A stretch of 64,000 nt of DNA from an uncultured Bacteroidota bacterium (GCA_902800395.1 CADCEC010000004.1:194381-258380); one strand, 5' to 3'. Counted from the stretch's first letter, positions 9,344 to 18,707 are shown. Translations and numbers: made by a program. The notes: a model not told the origin generated them from the letters alone.

Positions 9344-10626
9344 GATGATTTTTGTTTTATGATGTTGTGGCCGATATGGCAGTCGAGGCAACGACGGCAG
9401 GAACAGTAATTGTTGTAAAGTTGTATAAGCGCTTGCGACTGTGCGGCATTCTCAGGAATGAGGCCGACAGGGGCAAAGCGACGGATGATATTATTGTTCT
9501 CTGCCGGGAGCTGTTGCAGAAGATTGATGGCTTGTTCTTTATAGCGCTGTTGTCCACGGATTTCGCCGTAAACGAACAGTAAGGGTATCCAGGCGTTGAT
9601 AATCAAGGTGTCGGCCTGCATACGGCCCACACGTTTCACAGATTTCCGTTCGGTGACCTGGTCGAAATGATAATGCGTGTCCCAATAGTCGGCGGCTTGA
9701 CAGTTGAAGAATCGCTCCATTGCTTTCACATCTGTCATTTCGAGAAGGGTGGGGAAGAGGCTTGTGGTGGTAGAGAGAAGGTTGGCGAACTGGCTGATGC
9801 GGATAGTGGGGAATGCCGAGGGACGGATGCGGAAGAAACGCCAGAGATAGTTGCCGATGGGGGAGAGTGAGGCACCTGTGCGGAGGGCTTCGTAATCGGC
9901 CTGTAGCTGGCGTGGGTAATCGTCTTCGAAATAGCCTTCAAGGAATCCGGCCTGCCCCATCAGCACCGCCTCGATACGGCGAGGATTGTCCTTCCAGCGG
10001 GCCAGGAATCGGGGGTCGGTGGCTTTGGCCAGTAGTTCGAAAGGCAGGGCGTTGACTTTTCCACCGAAATAGTGGGCCATGAGCCAGTAGCAGGTCTGCT
10101 CCCAGTTGCCCCGACTTTCGTTGAGCAGGCGACGCACCACTTCGGATTTGGCTTCGATGCGTTCGATGGTCAGTCGGTCGAGGTAGGAGTGGATTATGAA
10201 GGGAGGTACCGCCGGCAGACGCTTCGCGCAAGGAATGGTCTGTGGATCGGCAGGTGTCATCAGGGCGTCGTAGTTGGCTACCAGTGAGGGATGGATAAAA
10301 GGTTTGAGTTCCAGTGTGACGGGTTCTTTCCCGTTCTCCATCACGATGCGGCTATCGTGCTCGTAGACGACATGAAGAATAATGCTGTTGTAGGCTTTGT
10401 CGGAGGAGTGATGGTGCTGCTTCCAGTCGGAGGAGCGTAGGTGTATCTCGATATTTCCAGCCCATTCGACGCCGCCGATGGAGACTCTTGCGTTGAAAAA
10501 GTCGGGACCTGCATCGCGGTTAAGCTCGCCGGGGCGATGAACGACAACAGGCTGCCCATCGGTGGTGGTCAGCCCAGTGCCCAGCATCTGGTGATGCCAG
10601 AGGTAGTGTAAGAACGCCTCGGTCAT
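9340..10626 (-). CDS. DUF2851 family protein
   Basis: 428-residue cytoplasmic protein of the DUF2851 family, which is widespread in Bacteroidota and has no established function. Seen: the family N-terminus MTEAFLHYLWHHQML, then GELNRDAGPDFFNARVSIGG and WAGNIEIHLRSSDWKQHHHS. The spacing of N, D, E and H in these blocks is suggestive of a nuclease-like core (inference). The C-terminus has NNYCSCRRCLDCHIGH, a cysteine/histidine cluster that could bind a metal. The stop overlaps the start of the murF-alr fusion by four bases, so the two are probably translated together. Confidence 0.88.
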   Translation of the reverse strand: MTEAFLHYLWHHQMLGTGLTTTDGQPVVVHRPGELNRDAGPDFFNARVSIGGVEWAGNIEIHLRSSDWKQHHHSSDKAYNSIILHVVYEHDSRIVMENGKEPVTLELKPFIHPSLVANYDALMTPADPQTIPCAKRLPAVPPFIIHSYLDRLTIERIEAKSEVVRRLLNESRGNWEQTCYWLMAHYFGGKVNALPFELLAKATDPRFLARWKDNPRRIEAVLMGQAGFLEGYFEDDYPRQLQADYEALRTGASLSPIGNYLWRFFRIRPSAFPTIRISQFANLLSTTTSLFPTLLEMTDVKAMERFFNCQAADYWDTHYHFDQVTERKSVKRVGRMQADTLIINAWIPLLFVYGEIRGQQRYKEQAINLLQQLPAENNNIIRRFAPVGLIPENAAQSQALIQLYNNYCSCRRCLDCHIGHNIIKQKSS

Positions 10627-10629
10627 ATA

Positions 10630-10662
10630 CTTATCTCCTTACCTACTTTCTCCTTATCTCCT
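10630..10662. repeat. CTTATCTC-type repeat between dnaJ and DUF2851
   Basis: Seen: CTTATCTCCTTACCTACTTT followed by CTCCTTATCTCC, a degenerate array filling the 40-base junction between the dnaJ stop and the DUF2851 start. No hairpin. Confidence 0.55.
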
Positions 10663-10665
10663 TTT

Positions 10666-11817
10666 TTAATTGAACATTTCTTTCATCTTGTCGAAGAAGC
10701 CGCGTTCCTGTTTGGTGGGGTTGGGTTGGAAATTGGGATGTTTCTGCAGGTCTTCGAGCAGTTTTTTCTCTTCACGGGTGAGTTCCTTGGGTACCCATAC
10801 GTTGAGACTCACCAAGAGGTCGCCGCGGCCGTAGCCGTTCATGACGGGCAGTCCTTTGCCGCGCAGGCGTACCACACGTCCCGATGGGGTGCCTGCGTCA
10901 ATTTTTATCTTTACCTTGCCGTTGAGGGTGGGAATCTCCACCGAGGCACCCAGTGCTGCGTCGGCATAGGTGATGAAGGCGTTGTAGTAGAGGTTGGCAT
11001 CCTGGCGCTCAAAGGTGTCGTGCTCGAGTTCCTCGATGAGGACGATGAGGTCGCCGGCGATGCCGCCGCGCGGGCCGGCATTGCCTTTTCCCTGCATGGC
11101 GAGTTGCATGCCGTCCTGCACGCCGGCGGGGATATTGATGGTGATGATTTCGTCGCTCTTGACGATGCCGTCACCGTGACAATCGGGACATTTGTCCTTG
11201 ACGATACGGCCCTCGCCGCCGCATTGCGGGCAGGCGCTCTGGGTCTGCATCATACCGAGGATAGTACGTTTGGTCTCGGTGACCACACCGGTACCGTGGC
11301 AGTGGGGGCAGACCTCCGTTTTGCCGTCTTTCGAGCCGCTGCCGTGGCAGGTCTTGCAGGGGACGTATTTGTTGACTTTGATTTTTTTCTCGCAGCCGTG
11401 GTCAATCTCTTCGAGGGTGAGCTTGACCTTGATGCGGAGGTCGGTGCCGCGCAGGACGCGCCGTGCGCCACCGCCACCACCGCCGAAGCCGGAGAAGCCA
11501 GTGCGGAAGCCGCCGCCGAAGAGGTCGCCGAAGATGCTGCCGAACTGGGAGAAGATATCGTTCATATCCATACCGCCCTGCCCATAGGCACCGTCCATTC
11601 CGGCCATGCCGAACTGGTCGTAGCGGGCTTTCTTGTCAGGGTTGCTAAGGACATCGTAGGCCTCGGCGGCCTCTTTGAACTTCTCTTCGGCTTCTTTATC
11701 GCCCGGGTTGCGGTCGGGGTGATACTGGAGGGCTAGCTTGCGGTAAGCCTTCTTCAACTCCTCGGGAGTGGCGTTCTTGTCCACCCCTAGTACCTCGTAA
11801 TAATCTCTCTTTGCCAT
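10666..11817 (-). CDS. dnaJ: Chaperone protein DnaJ
   Basis: 383-residue type I Hsp40 co-chaperone that delivers substrates to DnaK and stimulates its ATPase. J-domain at 1-70 ([20 protein letters not shown], with the HPD motif in LQYHPDRN). Gly/Phe-rich linker at about 75-120 ([17 protein letters not shown]). Four CxxCxGxG zinc motifs: [24 protein letters not shown] and CPDCHGDG. The C-terminal substrate-binding domains follow. It lies 13 bases after grpE, so the two form a grpE-dnaJ operon. dnaK is not in the window. Confidence 0.98.
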   Translation of the reverse strand: MAKRDYYEVLGVDKNATPEELKKAYRKLALQYHPDRNPGDKEAEEKFKEAAEAYDVLSNPDKKARYDQFGMAGMDGAYGQGGMDMNDIFSQFGSIFGDLFGGGFRTGFSGFGGGGGGARRVLRGTDLRIKVKLTLEEIDHGCEKKIKVNKYVPCKTCHGSGSKDGKTEVCPHCHGTGVVTETKRTILGMMQTQSACPQCGGEGRIVKDKCPDCHGDGIVKSDEIITINIPAGVQDGMQLAMQGKGNAGPRGGIAGDLIVLIEELEHDTFERQDANLYYNAFITYADAALGASVEIPTLNGKVKIKIDAGTPSGRVVRLRGKGLPVMNGYGRGDLLVSLNVWVPKELTREEKKLLEDLQKHPNFQPNPTKQERGFFDKMKEMFN

Positions 11818-11830
11818 AACTTATTTCTCC

Positions 11831-12391
11831 TTAAAATGCGACGACGACTTTGGCGTAGCGGAGCACCTTGTCGTTGAGGTAGTATCCTTTCTCCACCACA
11901 TCCATCACCAAGCCTTTCTGTGCTTCCTCGGGGGCAGGAATGCGGGTGATGGCCTCGTGGAGGTTTTCGTCGAATTTCTCGCCTTTCACCTCCATGGCTT
12001 TGAGGCCTTTCTGCTCGAGGATTTTCATCATCTTGTTGTATATCAACTGGACGCCCTCGTCCTCAGTGGCGGCGAGTGCACGTTCGAAGTCGTCGATGAC
12101 AGGCAGGATGGCCTTCATCATCTCGCGGCTGCCGTTGATAAGCAGATCGGCCTTCTCCTGATTGGTACGTTTGCGGTAGTTCTCATATTCGGAATAGAGA
12201 CGGAGGTATTTGTCGTTTAGTTCGGCTAGTTTCTCGCCCATCTCCTGTATTTTGTCGGCCTCGGTGGGCTCTTCTTTCTCCACGGTCTCTTCGGCCTGTT
12301 GCTCTTCAGCAGCCTCGTTGACCACCTCTTCGGCGGCTTTCAACAAATCCTCTGTCGCTTTGTCTTTACTATGTTTCTCTTTGTTGCTCAT
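11831..12391 (-). CDS. grpE: Nucleotide exchange factor GrpE
   Basis: 186-residue cofactor that releases ADP from DnaK. The first 60 residues are a highly charged, Glu-rich coiled-coil arm. The GrpE core follows with LRLYSEYENYRKRTNQEK and the C-terminal beta domain ending with EKGYYLNDKVLRYAKVVV. It is first in the operon with dnaJ. The upstream region carries a 17-bp inverted repeat at 12431-12447 and a second imperfect one, both candidates for heat-shock control. Confidence 0.97.
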   Translation of the reverse strand: MSNKEKHSKDKATEDLLKAAEEVVNEAAEEQQAEETVEKEEPTEADKIQEMGEKLAELNDKYLRLYSEYENYRKRTNQEKADLLINGSREMMKAILPVIDDFERALAATEDEGVQLIYNKMMKILEQKGLKAMEVKGEKFDENLHEAITRIPAPEEAQKGLVMDVVEKGYYLNDKVLRYAKVVVAF

Positions 12392-12430
12392 AATCGTGAA
12401 TCGTTTTTATAGAAGTACATATATCAAAAA

Positions 12431-12483
12431 AACTGCCAGTGGCAGTTGAGACTGACAAAATGGCATTCAAGTGTCATCTTGTC
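12431..12483. promoter_or_regulatory. Two inverted repeats upstream of grpE
   Basis: Seen: a perfect palindrome AACTGCCAGTGGCAGTT (8 + 1 + 8) at 12431-12447, and an imperfect one, GACAAAATGGCA with GTGTCATCTTGTC, at 12454-12483. Both lie in the 90 bases between the ostA-like stop and the grpE start. With a one-base centre the first is a poor RNA hairpin and fits better as a protein-binding site. It is not the CIRCE element of HrcA. A role in heat-shock control is inference. Confidence 0.5.
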
Positions 12484-14002
12484 ACCAGAGGAAGACATCT
12501 TCTGGTCGTCGGGGGCGTTGGCGTGTCAGCCATTGGAATCCCGGCATACGTTTCCATTCGTTAGGCAGCTGCATGACAGGATAGGTCTTCATGTCAGGTT
12601 TATCGTAGATGACCACTCGTTCTGGTGCCCGGGCGGTGTCGAAATAGATTCTCATATCGGTGCCGGTGCCGGCATTGACACCCACCAGTGTCGGGTTGGA
12701 ACTACTGTCCTCCTCGGTGATATAATAGACCATCTGTGCGTTGCCCAGCATATCGGCATAGAGAGGTTCTCCTTTGTCGAAATAAACGATGCCTTGCTTG
12801 CACTTCAGTTGGTTGTATTTCTCGACATCCACTTGTTCCACGGCGAAGCAGGAACTGCGCAGCCAGGCCTGCTTTACGCCGGCGGTATCGTGTTGCAGTT
12901 CGATGGTATCGGCCTGACACTGGTAGTGCTCGTACCACAGCACGGGGTCGTGGTAGAGCGAGAGCAGCGAGTCGGTGGCCGAATAGAACGCGGAGTCGCA
13001 CATGGCTTGGGCGTCCCAGCGATAGACCTTGACCTTGTGATTGGCACGCACAGTTTGCATGTGATTGGCACTGTCGGTGGTCACATAAACAGTGTCGGCA
13101 TGCAAGAAAAGCGAGTCGCCTTCGTCGACAAATATCACCAAGGCACTGTCGGTGACGAAGGAGAATCCGTCGCTTTGGTTGGTCTCGCCATAACGACCGG
13201 TACAAGTGAGGTTGTTGATCGAATCGAAGATGCGCACATTGCCACGGGCACGTCCGTAGCGCAAGGTGTCGTGGTAGTAGAGCGTATCGCAGTCGATGGT
13301 TCGCCCTTTGTTATCGACATGCGAGGCAAGGAAGGAGGTGGCCTCACGACTTGCCGTGTTATAGTCGCCCAATTCGCTGTATACGTATGCCGAATCAGTA
13401 TAGATGCGGGTGGGACTCTCGAAGTGCGCCACCTCGGTCACCGTGTTGTAAACCAGTGTGTCGGTGAGGAGCAGCATTTCATCATCGGAGAGTTTCACAT
13501 TATTATATATGTAGAACTCTTTGAACCTGGCATTGTACTGACCTTGTTGGCTATCCAGTTTGCGCAGTCCGCTGACAGCATGTCCCCATTGGGGATAGAA
13601 GGCTGTCTCTGTGTTTCGGTTGTACGTGATGTGGTCTGCTCGAAGCTCCGTATTTCCATCGATGAGCAGTACGGTGTCGTCCCAGATGTCGACGATGCGG
13701 GCGTTCCCGTCGTAATACAGGCGGTCGCCATAGATGAAAGTCGTGTCGGAGAGTCGAATGACGATATTGCTGAAGGCAGTGAAACTGTTCTCCTGAGTGT
13801 TGTAGTGCGCCGAATCGGAACGCAACGTCATGCCTTCGTGACGGGCGGTCACGCCTTGGAACAATATCCAGATATTTCCGTCGTCGGGGTCGCGGGAACC
13901 CATGCCAGCGGAATAGGTAATGAGTTTCTGCCCCTGTGCGGCAGGTAACAGAAAAAAGAGGAAAGTGAAAAGCGTAAACACTTTCCACTTTCCAAGTATC
14001 AT
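12482..14002 (-). CDS. OstA/LptA-like organic solvent tolerance protein
   Basis: 506-residue exported protein of the OstA-like (LptA/LptD beta-jellyroll) type found in Bacteroidota and thought to act in lipopolysaccharide transport across the periplasm. Seen: a signal peptide to about residue 24 (LLPAAQGQ), then many repeats typical of OstA strands, such as ARHEGMTLRSDSAHYN, GDRLYYDGNARIVDIWDD and LRADHITYNR. The ORF can be extended to a TTG at 14032, but the ATG at 14002 gives a normal signal peptide. Oddity: the leader is largely coded by a GGAAAGTGGAAAGTG / TTTTCACTTTCC repeat (13958-13994). It lies seven bases past the gldJ stop codon, so it may be cotranscribed with gldJ and porP. Confidence 0.82.
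   Translation of the reverse strand: MILGKWKVFTLFTFLFFLLPAAQGQKLITYSAGMGSRDPDDGNIWILFQGVTARHEGMTLRSDSAHYNTQENSFTAFSNIVIRLSDTTFIYGDRLYYDGNARIVDIWDDTVLLIDGNTELRADHITYNRNTETAFYPQWGHAVSGLRKLDSQQGQYNARFKEFYIYNNVKLSDDEMLLLTDTLVYNTVTEVAHFESPTRIYTDSAYVYSELGDYNTASREATSFLASHVDNKGRTIDCDTLYYHDTLRYGRARGNVRIFDSINNLTCTGRYGETNQSDGFSFVTDSALVIFVDEGDSLFLHADTVYVTTDSANHMQTVRANHKVKVYRWDAQAMCDSAFYSATDSLLSLYHDPVLWYEHYQCQADTIELQHDTAGVKQAWLRSSCFAVEQVDVEKYNQLKCKQGIVYFDKGEPLYADMLGNAQMVYYITEEDSSSNPTLVGVNAGTGTDMRIYFDTARAPERVVIYDKPDMKTYPVMQLPNEWKRMPGFQWLTRQRPRRPEDVFLW
13958..13994. repeat. GGAAAGTG-family repeat encoding part of a signal peptide
   Basis: Seen on the plus strand: GAGGAAAGTGAAAAGCG, a short gap, then CACTTTCCACTTTCC. 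The two parts are inverted relative to each other. On the minus strand they give GKWKVFTLFTFLF of the OstA-like leader. The same unit family is inside murL, murD2, glnS and the HD hydrolase. Confidence 0.8.
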
Positions 14003-14038
14003 GTTAAGCTTTTCGCTCGTCACACTCAACAATCCACT

Positions 14039-15610
14039 TTATTTTACACGGGAGCCAAGACGGTCCATGGCGCAGCGGAATCCAATCCAAGAGGCGGACT
14101 GGTCTTGGTCGAGGTAACGGCGTGTGGAGGCCTGCAGGTAGTAGGCACGGTCTTTCCAGCTACCACCCTTGATAACGCGTACCTTGTTGTTCACAAAGGT
14201 GTGGGCCACATCGTCTTTCGACTCGGCTTTGCGGCGGTACATCTTGTTGGTCCAAGAATCTTCGACAGACATGCTCTCTTCGCTCTCTTCCTCTTCTTCC
14301 TCTTCCACTTCTTCGCTTCCACCTTCCTCATCTTCGTCCTCGGTGTCGGTGGGTTCCAGCCAGCTTTCGTTGGCGCCCAGGTTGGAGGCGCGGTCGCCGT
14401 CGAGGTAGTTCACGTTATCGGCCTGACGGTAGTTGCGGCGGTTGGCCTGGTACTCCTCGTTGGTGTAACGCATGGAGCCGTCCTCGCCGATGAAGACTTC
14501 GTTGTCCTCATCGAGCTCGGGGGTCTTGTAAATATTACCACGGAAGGGATCGAGGTCGTCGCCACCGTTGGGATTGACCACTTTACGATAGACATCCATG
14601 CACCATTCGCTGACGTTGCCAGCCATGTTGTACAGACCGTAGTCGTTGGGGAAGTACCACTTCACGGGGCAGGTGTAGTCCCAGCCGTCGTTCAGGTTGC
14701 CAGCCACGCCCATGGCATCGCCGCGGGTGCGCTTGAAGTTGGCAAGGAACTGGCCGTAGTATTTCTTGTTGGCAGAACGTAGGCTCTGTCCAGCCCACGG
14801 ATAGGTCTTATGCTCTGTGATACGTTCGTCATAGGTGTTGCCAATCATGCCGAGGGCAGCAAACTCCCATTCGGCCTCTGTTGGGAGACGGTAATAGGGG
14901 AAGAGGATACCGTCGGACTTGCGAATCTGGCGTTCTTCGCCACCAGCAGAAGGATCGAGGTTGGCGATGCCACCACGAATCTCGCCTTCATAGCGGCCGG
15001 CGAGGTAGACGTCGGTCTGGAAGGCGTTGCTACCGAGGTTTTCCTGGTCAAGGGTGAGAATGCCCATGTCAATAAGGATTTTTTCGTTGACACGGTCGGT
15101 ACGCCAGATGCAGAACTGCTGAGCCTGTTCCCAGGTCACACCCACCACGGGATAGTCCTGATAGGAGGGGCTCTGGAAGTAGTGGTCGACGAAACTCTCG
15201 CGCCAGGCCAGACGGTCGCGCCAGGTGGCGGTGTCGGGCATGATGGCTTTCACCTTCTCGCTGAACTCCTCGCCGTAGGCGCGGTTCATCCAGTAGACGA
15301 ACTCGCCATACTGCTTGTTGCTCACTTCGCACTCGTCAATATAGAAGGAGGAGACCGTGACGGTATGCGCCACGTTGTCCCACGAATAACGGGTGTCTTC
15401 GGTGACATGACCCATCACGAAAGAACCACCCTCGATAAACACCAGACCGGGAGCGGTTTCCTGGTTAGTTCTGTCAGAGACATCGTAACCACCCCACTTC
15501 GGGTCGTTGTAGTTCCATCCCGTAGTTTCAGACTTGCCAGCTTTGTTTCCACAAGAGGCAAGCATCAAAACTGTAGCCAGCATCAGGCTTGAGAATCTGA
15601 GAATTTTCAT
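14039..15610 (-). CDS. gldJ: GldJ/GldK-family gliding motility and T9SS lipoprotein
   Basis: 523-residue outer-membrane lipoprotein with a formylglycine-generating-enzyme-like (FGE-sulfatase) fold, of the GldJ/GldK type required for type IX secretion and gliding in Bacteroidota. Lipobox MLASC with the lipidated Cys at residue 20. Family blocks: GWNYNDPKWGGYDV, APGLVFIEGGSFVMG, SSFYIDECEVSNKQYGEF and YPVVGVTWEQAQQFCIWR. The GWNYNDP and APGLV text fits GldJ better than GldK/PorK. Oddity: a loop of about 35 residues almost all Asp or Glu (around residues 420-455) lies between two core blocks and is coded by a low-complexity stretch near 14275-14345. It follows porP directly (56-base gap), so it is probably in the same operon. 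Confidence 0.85.
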   Translation of the reverse strand: MKILRFSSLMLATVLMLASCGNKAGKSETTGWNYNDPKWGGYDVSDRTNQETAPGLVFIEGGSFVMGHVTEDTRYSWDNVAHTVTVSSFYIDECEVSNKQYGEFVYWMNRAYGEEFSEKVKAIMPDTATWRDRLAWRESFVDHYFQSPSYQDYPVVGVTWEQAQQFCIWRTDRVNEKILIDMGILTLDQENLGSNAFQTDVYLAGRYEGEIRGGIANLDPSAGGEERQIRKSDGILFPYYRLPTEAEWEFAALGMIGNTYDERITEHKTYPWAGQSLRSANKKYYGQFLANFKRTRGDAMGVAGNLNDGWDYTCPVKWYFPNDYGLYNMAGNVSEWCMDVYRKVVNPNGGDDLDPFRGNIYKTPELDEDNEVFIGEDGSMRYTNEEYQANRRNYRQADNVNYLDGDRASNLGANESWLEPTDTEDEDEEGGSEEVEEEEEEESEESMSVEDSWTNKMYRRKAESKDDVAHTFVNNKVRVIKGGSWKDRAYYLQASTRRYLDQDQSASWIGFRCAMDRLGSRVK

Positions 15611-15666
15611 ATATTAACTATTTATATTATGCTATATAACGATTTTTTCTTTAATTTGTTTCATTT

Positions 15667-16680
15667 TTAGAACGAGGGGCAGCGGATGGCCTTGACTTTC
15701 TTCTTGTGCTCGGGCACAGGCAGAAGCACTCCCAATGTGATTTCGTGGGAGCCGGCGGTGCTGTTGGCCAGTTTCGACACTGTCACATCGTAGCTGTAAC
15801 CCACCGTGAAGTAGTCGTGACGGATACCGGCCTGGAAGATGAAGGCATCGGAGTTCTCGGTGCCGTGACGAAACCAGACACCCACAATGAAAGGCATCCA
15901 GTCAAGGTTGACACCATAGTTGAAATAGTGGAAACCGTTCTGGTATTGGTAGACGATATTGGGCGAAATGATGGGGGTGCCCAGACCCAGCGAGGATTGA
16001 CGACGACCTTCTTCGGCCACGTTGATGAGTCCACCACCATGAACCGTAATTTTCATAGGTACAGGGTCCTCCGAATAGAAAGCTACATTGGGTTGCGTCA
16101 AGTGGGAGACGGCGAGGCCGGCATACCATTTCGATCCGCTCACCAACACACCGGCATTGAAGTCGGGAGTCCATTTGCTCAGCTTGTCGGGAGGTGTGGC
16201 ACCAGTGGCATACGAGAAGCCCATTTCTCGGTCAATCTGGTCGGGGAAACGCAGATAGTCGTCCCAACTAAGGTGCGTGTTGACAATTGACGCCTGCAAG
16301 GCAGCACTGACATAGATGTCGCGGCTCACCTGGAAGCGGAACGAATACATGGCACCAAACATGTTGGTCGACAATGCACCGTGGTCGCCCACACGGTCAG
16401 TCAGCAAAATGAAACCAAGACCACCATGTAAATCGGGGAAGTATTGGTCATAAGAGGCTGATACCGTTGTGAATGCGCTCACCAAACCGGGCCATTGGGC
16501 GCGGTAGGTCAGCGAGATGCGCGGAGCAACGACGGAACCTGCAAAGGCAGGGTTCAAGTAGAGTGGGTTGGCGTAGAATTGAGAGAATCCGATATCTTGG
16601 GCTCCTGCCGTTGCCGTGAGCATCAGCATGGCTCCCAAAATAGCGCTCTTCAATCTCGTTTTTAGTTGTTTTTTTGACAT
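15667..16680 (-). CDS. porP: Type IX secretion membrane protein PorP/SprF
   Basis: 337-residue outer-membrane beta-barrel protein of the PorP/SprF family, which takes part in type IX secretion and in surface attachment of adhesins. Signal peptide 1-27 ending TATAGAQ, then the family N-terminus DIGFSQFYANPLYLNPAFAGS. Further blocks: LTYRAQWPG and HGGLGFILLTDRVGDHG. The C-terminal half has alternating aromatic strands (YFTVGYSYDVTVSKL). It is first of the porP-gldJ(-ostA-like) set. A perfect 16-bp palindrome touches its start codon. Confidence 0.93.
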   Translation of the reverse strand: MSKKQLKTRLKSAILGAMLMLTATAGAQDIGFSQFYANPLYLNPAFAGSVVAPRISLTYRAQWPGLVSAFTTVSASYDQYFPDLHGGLGFILLTDRVGDHGALSTNMFGAMYSFRFQVSRDIYVSAALQASIVNTHLSWDDYLRFPDQIDREMGFSYATGATPPDKLSKWTPDFNAGVLVSGSKWYAGLAVSHLTQPNVAFYSEDPVPMKITVHGGGLINVAEEGRRQSSLGLGTPIISPNIVYQYQNGFHYFNYGVNLDWMPFIVGVWFRHGTENSDAFIFQAGIRHDYFTVGYSYDVTVSKLANSTAGSHEITLGVLLPVPEHKKKVKAIRCPSF

Positions 16681-16696
16681 ATTATAGGCCTATAAT
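16681..16696. promoter_or_regulatory. Perfect 16-bp palindrome abutting the porP start codon
   Basis: Seen: ATTATAGGCCTATAAT, fully self-complementary, directly next to the ATG of porP on the minus strand. It could be an operator or, in the mRNA, a small structure hiding the start. Which one cannot be told from the sequence. Confidence 0.5.
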
Positions 16697-16864
16697 CAAA
16701 ACGCAATATTACGAAGATTTTTTGATATAAAATATATTTTATGAAAATAAAATTGTAAGTATCATGTTTTCAATTAGATATTTTTTTAACAAAAACTTTT
16801 TTTTCGTTATAAAACTATTGCTCAGACCTGCTTATTTCGGGTTTTTGGACCTTCTTTATAAATA

Positions 16865-16892
16865 AGAAGGCACCCACATAGGGGTGCCTTCT
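16865..16892 (-). terminator. Intrinsic terminator after rocD
   Basis: An 11-bp perfect stem, AGAAGGCACCC with GGGTGCCTTCT, and a 6-base loop, 22 bases past the rocD stop. On the minus strand it is followed by TATTTATAAAG, a weak T-rich tail. The bases between it and porP (16697-16864) are AT-rich with nothing recognisable. Confidence 0.75.
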
Positions 16893-16914
16893 GTAGAAAG
16901 AGATGCGCTCGTTA

Positions 16915-18135
16915 TTATTCGAACGATTTGATGGCCTCTTTGATGAGTTCCATGGCTTCGCGGAGTTGCTGTTCGGTGATGCACAGCGGAGGAGCGAAGC
17001 GGATGATATGCTGGTGAGTGGGTTTGGCCAGCACGCCGAGGTCGCGCATCTTTAGGCACACATCCCAAGCCTCCTTACCATTGTGAGGCTTGATAATGAT
17101 GGCGTTGAGCAATCCTTTACCACGGACTTTCTCAATCATTGGGCTCTTGAAGTTGCTCATCTCCTCGCGGAAAATCTTGCCGAGACGTTCGGCGTTCTCC
17201 ATCAGATGCTCGTCTTTGATAACTTGTAGGGCGGCGATGCTGACCTTGGCGGCAATGGGGTTGCCACCAAAGGTGGAACCGTGCTCACCAGGTTTGATAT
17301 TCAGCATGATATCGTCGTCGGCCAACACAGCGCTGACGGGCATCACGCCACCACCAAGGGCTTTACCAAGGATGAGGATGTCGGGACGCACATTCTCATG
17401 GTCGCAGGCGAGCATCTTGCCCGTACGGGCGATACCGCTTTGCACCTCATCGGCCATAAACAATACGTTGTATTTCTTGCAGATATCATAGCATTTTTTC
17501 AGGTAGCCATCATCGGGGACATAGACACCCGCCTCTCCTTGGATGGGCTCTAGCAGGAAACCTGCTACCTCCTTGCCATGTTCGGCGAGGCATTTCTCCA
17601 GCGCGTCGGCATCGTTGTAGGGGATGCGCAGGAAGCCGGGGGTCATGGGACCGTAGTTGGCATAACTCTCGGGGTCGTTGCTCATGGTAATGATGGTGAT
17701 GGTGCGGCCATGGAAGTTACCTTCGCAGCAGACGATTTTTACCTTGTCGTTGGGGATGCCTTTCTTCACCACACCCCAGCGGCGAGCCAGCTTTAAGCCA
17801 GTCTCGTCGGCCTCGGCACCGGTGTTCATGGGCAGCACCTTGTCGTAGCCGAAGTATTCGGTAACATATTTTTCCCACTCGCCCAAGCAGTTATTGTAGA
17901 AAGCGCGGCTGCTGAGAGTCAGCTCGTGAGCCTGATCGCACATGGCCTTGACAATCTTAGGGTGGCAGTGGCCTTGGTTCACAGCGCTGTAGGCAGAGAG
18001 GAAGTCGAAGTACTTTTTGCCCTCGCAGTCCCACACGAAAGCGCCCTCACCCTTGGCGAGAACGACGGGCAGCGGATGATAGTTATGGGCACCGTAACGT
18101 GCTTCCATCTCCATGAATTGTTCTGATTTCGTCAT
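16915..18135 (-). CDS. rocD: Ornithine--oxo-acid aminotransferase
   Basis: 406-residue PLP enzyme that moves the delta-amino group of ornithine to 2-oxoglutarate, giving glutamate semialdehyde (pyrroline-5-carboxylate) and glutamate. Seen: the ornithine aminotransferase start [27 protein letters not shown], the substrate pocket region [31 protein letters not shown] and the PLP lysine in ILGKALGGG. Length is typical. It stands alone with its own promoter and terminator. The next step, P5C dehydrogenase, is encoded at 24943-26577. Confidence 0.95.
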   Translation of the reverse strand: MTKSEQFMEMEARYGAHNYHPLPVVLAKGEGAFVWDCEGKKYFDFLSAYSAVNQGHCHPKIVKAMCDQAHELTLSSRAFYNNCLGEWEKYVTEYFGYDKVLPMNTGAEADETGLKLARRWGVVKKGIPNDKVKIVCCEGNFHGRTITIITMSNDPESYANYGPMTPGFLRIPYNDADALEKCLAEHGKEVAGFLLEPIQGEAGVYVPDDGYLKKCYDICKKYNVLFMADEVQSGIARTGKMLACDHENVRPDILILGKALGGGVMPVSAVLADDDIMLNIKPGEHGSTFGGNPIAAKVSIAALQVIKDEHLMENAERLGKIFREEMSNFKSPMIEKVRGKGLLNAIIIKPHNGKEAWDVCLKMRDLGVLAKPTHQHIIRFAPPLCITEQQLREAMELIKEAIKSFE

Positions 18136-18181
18136 AGTTGTATCGTTTTTAAGGTTGATGTTTTTCGCTTGAAATGCGGTG

Positions 18182-18211
18182 CAAATTTACATAATATTTT
18201 GAATTGTCAAA
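18182..18211 (-). promoter_or_regulatory. Promoter of rocD
   Basis: On the minus strand TTTG (18208-18211), an 18-base spacer, then TAAATTTG (18182-18189), 47 bases before the rocD start codon. This fits the Bacteroidota -33/-7 pattern. Confidence 0.65.
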
Positions 18212-18325
18212 CAAAAAAAATAGTGTGTAATTTTAATTGCCTGTTATTTTGATTGTTGTGCCGGCTGGGGTTCGTTTGTTGAAAACTTTTTTCATGAGGT
18301 GGCTTTCTATTTATAAAAAAATACT

Positions 18326-18333
18326 TATTTTTG
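18326..18333 (+). promoter_or_regulatory. -7 box upstream of the DUF3276-parAB genes
   Basis: TATTTTTG followed by a likely start of transcription near 18340, about 20 bases before the DUF3276 start codon. No TTTG box at the right distance is visible. Confidence 0.6.
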
Positions 18334-18359
18334 CAGCCAAATTTTAACGTAATAAATAC

Positions 18360-18704
18360 ATGAGTATGGACAACAAAGAGCAAAGAAAAGAAGAACTTTA
18401 CAGTCAGGCTATCCCCGCCGGCAAACGTAGATATTTCTTCGATGTGAAAGAAACCCGTGGAGGTGACAAGTTTATTACCATCACTGAAAGCCGCAAACTG
18501 TTCGACAACAATACCGGTGAGGTCTATTTCGAAAAAAACAAGATGTTTCTCTATAAAGAAGACTTCGATAAGTTCCGTCAGGGTCTCGACAACGCTTTCA
18601 AATTCATTGAGACTGGCATCGTGCCTCCTCCAGTTGTCGTCGAGGATAACTGGCATGGCGACAGTGTTGACAGCAAACTTGATGAGATAGACTTTAAGTT
18701 CTAA
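18360..18704 (+). CDS. DUF3276 (PUR-alpha-like) nucleic-acid-binding protein
   Basis: 114-residue cytoplasmic protein of the DUF3276 family, the bacterial PUR-alpha-like single-domain proteins that bind RNA or single-stranded DNA. Seen: YSQAIPAGKRRYFFDVKE, GDKFITITESRK and NKMFLYKEDFDKF, the beta-strand and helix pattern of a PUR repeat. The C-terminal 20 residues are acidic. It ends three bases before parA. Its exact role in the cell is not established. Confidence 0.88.
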   Translation: MSMDNKEQRKEELYSQAIPAGKRRYFFDVKETRGGDKFITITESRKLFDNNTGEVYFEKNKMFLYKEDFDKFRQGLDNAFKFIETGIVPPPVVVEDNWHGDSVDSKLDEIDFKF

Positions 18705-18707
18705 TCA

